This document shows, in pieces, positions 62,677 to 64,000 of a DNA stretch of 64,000 nt (positions are counted from its first letter, which is position 1; the number at the start of each line of letters is the position of its first letter). The DNA is from Nyssa sinensis (taxonomy: Eukaryota; Streptophyta; Magnoliopsida; Cornales; Nyssaceae). A program made the position numbers and the translations under genes. The notes below the pieces were generated by a model. That model did no database searches and was not told the origin of the DNA. It saw only the letters and a program-made list of their open reading frames with translations. The stretch lies in the NCBI GenBank assembly GCA_008638375.1, contig VIRR01000495.1, forward strand, positions 124,001 through 188,000, written 5' to 3'.

Positions 62677-63300
62677 TAGAGGTGTCAAACGAGTCAGATC
62701 GGTCTGTTTTAACTAGCTCATTTGGGTTCATGAGCCATGCCAAATTGAATCCATGTTCAAAATCATTAGATCCAGTCTGGTTCATTAGCTAGGCCCATGG
62801 CGGGCCGTGCTACACTAGTCCGCAGGTCTCTCAATTTTTTTTTCATTCTTTAATTTTTTTTAATGACTAATATGGGTCATGTTTTTTTTAAATATTATTT
62901 TTTTTTGTTGTTCTAATTACGTAATATCATTACTATTTTATTTGTAATTATAATATTTTGTATTTTTTACTTTGTTATTTGTTAGTTTAATATTATTATT
63001 ATTAACTTTATTATTTGTTATTATAATATTTTGTTTATATTTATATTTTTTTAAAATTATTATAATATGTTACTTGTATATATTCACATAATAATCATAA
63101 ATGACAATAAAATAGGAAATAAACTGGGTCTAATGTGTAGTGCGAACGGGTCGTCATACTGGGTTGTACTTGTGCTTGCACCTCTAGTCATGTCGTGTTG
63201 TGTCTCCAGCAATGTCGTGTCGTGCGGGGTGCCTAGGAAGGCCAATCCTACATGGCTCACCGACCACCGTGCCTAGTGCCTAGCCCAGTTGACACCTCTA
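62677..63300. mobile_element. Non-autonomous hAT-type element, 624 bp
   Basis: The termini are TAGAGGTGTCAA and TTGACACCTCTA, perfect 12-bp inverted repeats of the plant hAT type (TAGRGGTGTCAA). ATTAAGGT lies directly on both sides (62669-62676 and 63301-63308), a perfect 8-bp target duplication. Subterminal regions are GC-richer with GGGTC/GTCGTG motifs, and the middle is AT-rich. No transposase frame exists, so it depends on an autonomous relative. The 69-codon frame at 63067-63276 is incidental. Confidence 0.93.
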
Positions 63301-63308
63301 ATTAAGGT

Positions 63309-64000
63309 TATGTTTGGTTTAACTCATGGTTACCACAATTCGCTCATCTCCTATCAAAGTGTGAATTGGGATCACACGATCCAAAATATGGATCATTAGC
63401 AATTTGGAATGCGAGATTTCGTGTCTAATCTAAAACATTAAAAGTTCCAAAAAAATCATACAAAATATACGCACATCATTAGAATTTTATGTTATAATAG
63501 CTTGGATTTGTTGAAATCTTTTTTGTGTTTGTATATACATACCAATATTATTAGAAATACAATCAAAAAGCATATCACGTTCCAAATAAACGTATTTCGT
63601 TTCAGCTAAACGATCCAAAGAAGCCTACCCCTAATGTATCATGTTTTATAACAAGTAACGATTTATGTTCCTATTCCTTTTCCTCATACCATAACGATCC
63701 ACGTTCCAGGTAACATTGGTTCAACTTATACACCATACTTAATGACTTTTTTAAGTTTAAAATGAATTTTTCTAATTTGTTAGGTGTTTAATTTCGCTTA
63801 TTATCCGTATTTAATAAATACACACTTAGTCAAAACAAATTTTTAAAAAAAGTAGTTCCAGTATAATTTTCTCAAAAAGTAACCTATTGATACTTATAAA
63901 TAATTGATCCAAATACTGCAATATCATTTAAACATTTATCAAATACTTTTATCTAAACACTAAATAACTTAACTCAATTACACTTTTTCATAGTTACTTA
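63309..64000. other. Intergenic stretch at window edge
   Basis: No gene or clear repeat is seen. Confidence 0.45.

Noticed and set aside
1..64000. A new multi-gene system or gene cluster
   Set aside because: The five supported genes belong to unrelated plant families, are separated by many kilobases of repeats, and show no shared regulatory or functional link in the sequence.

Overview
The window is nuclear DNA from a flowering plant, most likely a woody eudicot. The evidence is AT-rich spacers, genes split by GT-AG introns, abundant microsatellites, and relics of plant transposon classes (Mutator-like, hAT, copia and other LTR elements, L1-type LINEs, tRNA-like SINEs). I cannot name the species from sequence alone. 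No operons, CRISPR, rRNA or convincing tRNA genes were seen.

Five protein genes are well supported. (1) 3040-3222 (+): a 60-aa DUF4535 protein in one exon. (2) 10260-17962 (-): an eight-exon VAP27-type VAMP-associated protein (240 aa), an ER tail-anchored contact-site scaffold with a 4.8-kb last intron full of repeats. (3) 33599-34718 (-): a five-exon PLATZ zinc-binding protein (251 aa) whose first coding exon appears to be only the ATG. (4) 44654-46096 (+): a single-exon DUF641 / GIL1-like protein (480 aa). (5) 53355-55628 (-): a seven-exon FIL/YAB1-class YABBY factor (211 aa). All splice models were built by eye from GT-AG sites and reading-frame continuity. They close in frame and give family-typical lengths. 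They are unrelated plant genes that happen to be neighbours; nothing suggests a pathway cluster.

The rest is accessory sequence. 5.27-6.11 kb holds a decayed LINE ORF2 C-terminal end, followed by an opposite-strand LINE 3' tail. About 19.62-25.67 kb is a Mutator-like element with degenerate inverted ends, split by a 4.2-kb solo LTR (TG...CA, 5-bp target duplication GAGAA). 26.2-30.0 kb carries two AT-rich inverted-repeat elements. 39.2-39.6 kb is a probable 393-bp solo LTR. 40.1-41.0 kb is a microsatellite array carrying a recurring near-palindrome. 47.3-47.9 kb is a LINE tail next to a SINE. 48.95-49.53 kb is a three-copy ~190-bp tandem repeat. 57.0-57.2 kb is a short LINE insertion with a 13-bp target duplication. 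60.2-60.6 kb is a copia-type LTR with its primer-binding site. 62.68-63.30 kb is a hAT-type element with a perfect 8-bp target duplication.

I did not find a convincing undescribed biological system. The most unusual items are the duplicated 22-bp perfect hairpins inside the VAP27 intron, the nested MULE / long solo LTR with possible captured sequence, and the near-palindrome-phased array at 40 kb.
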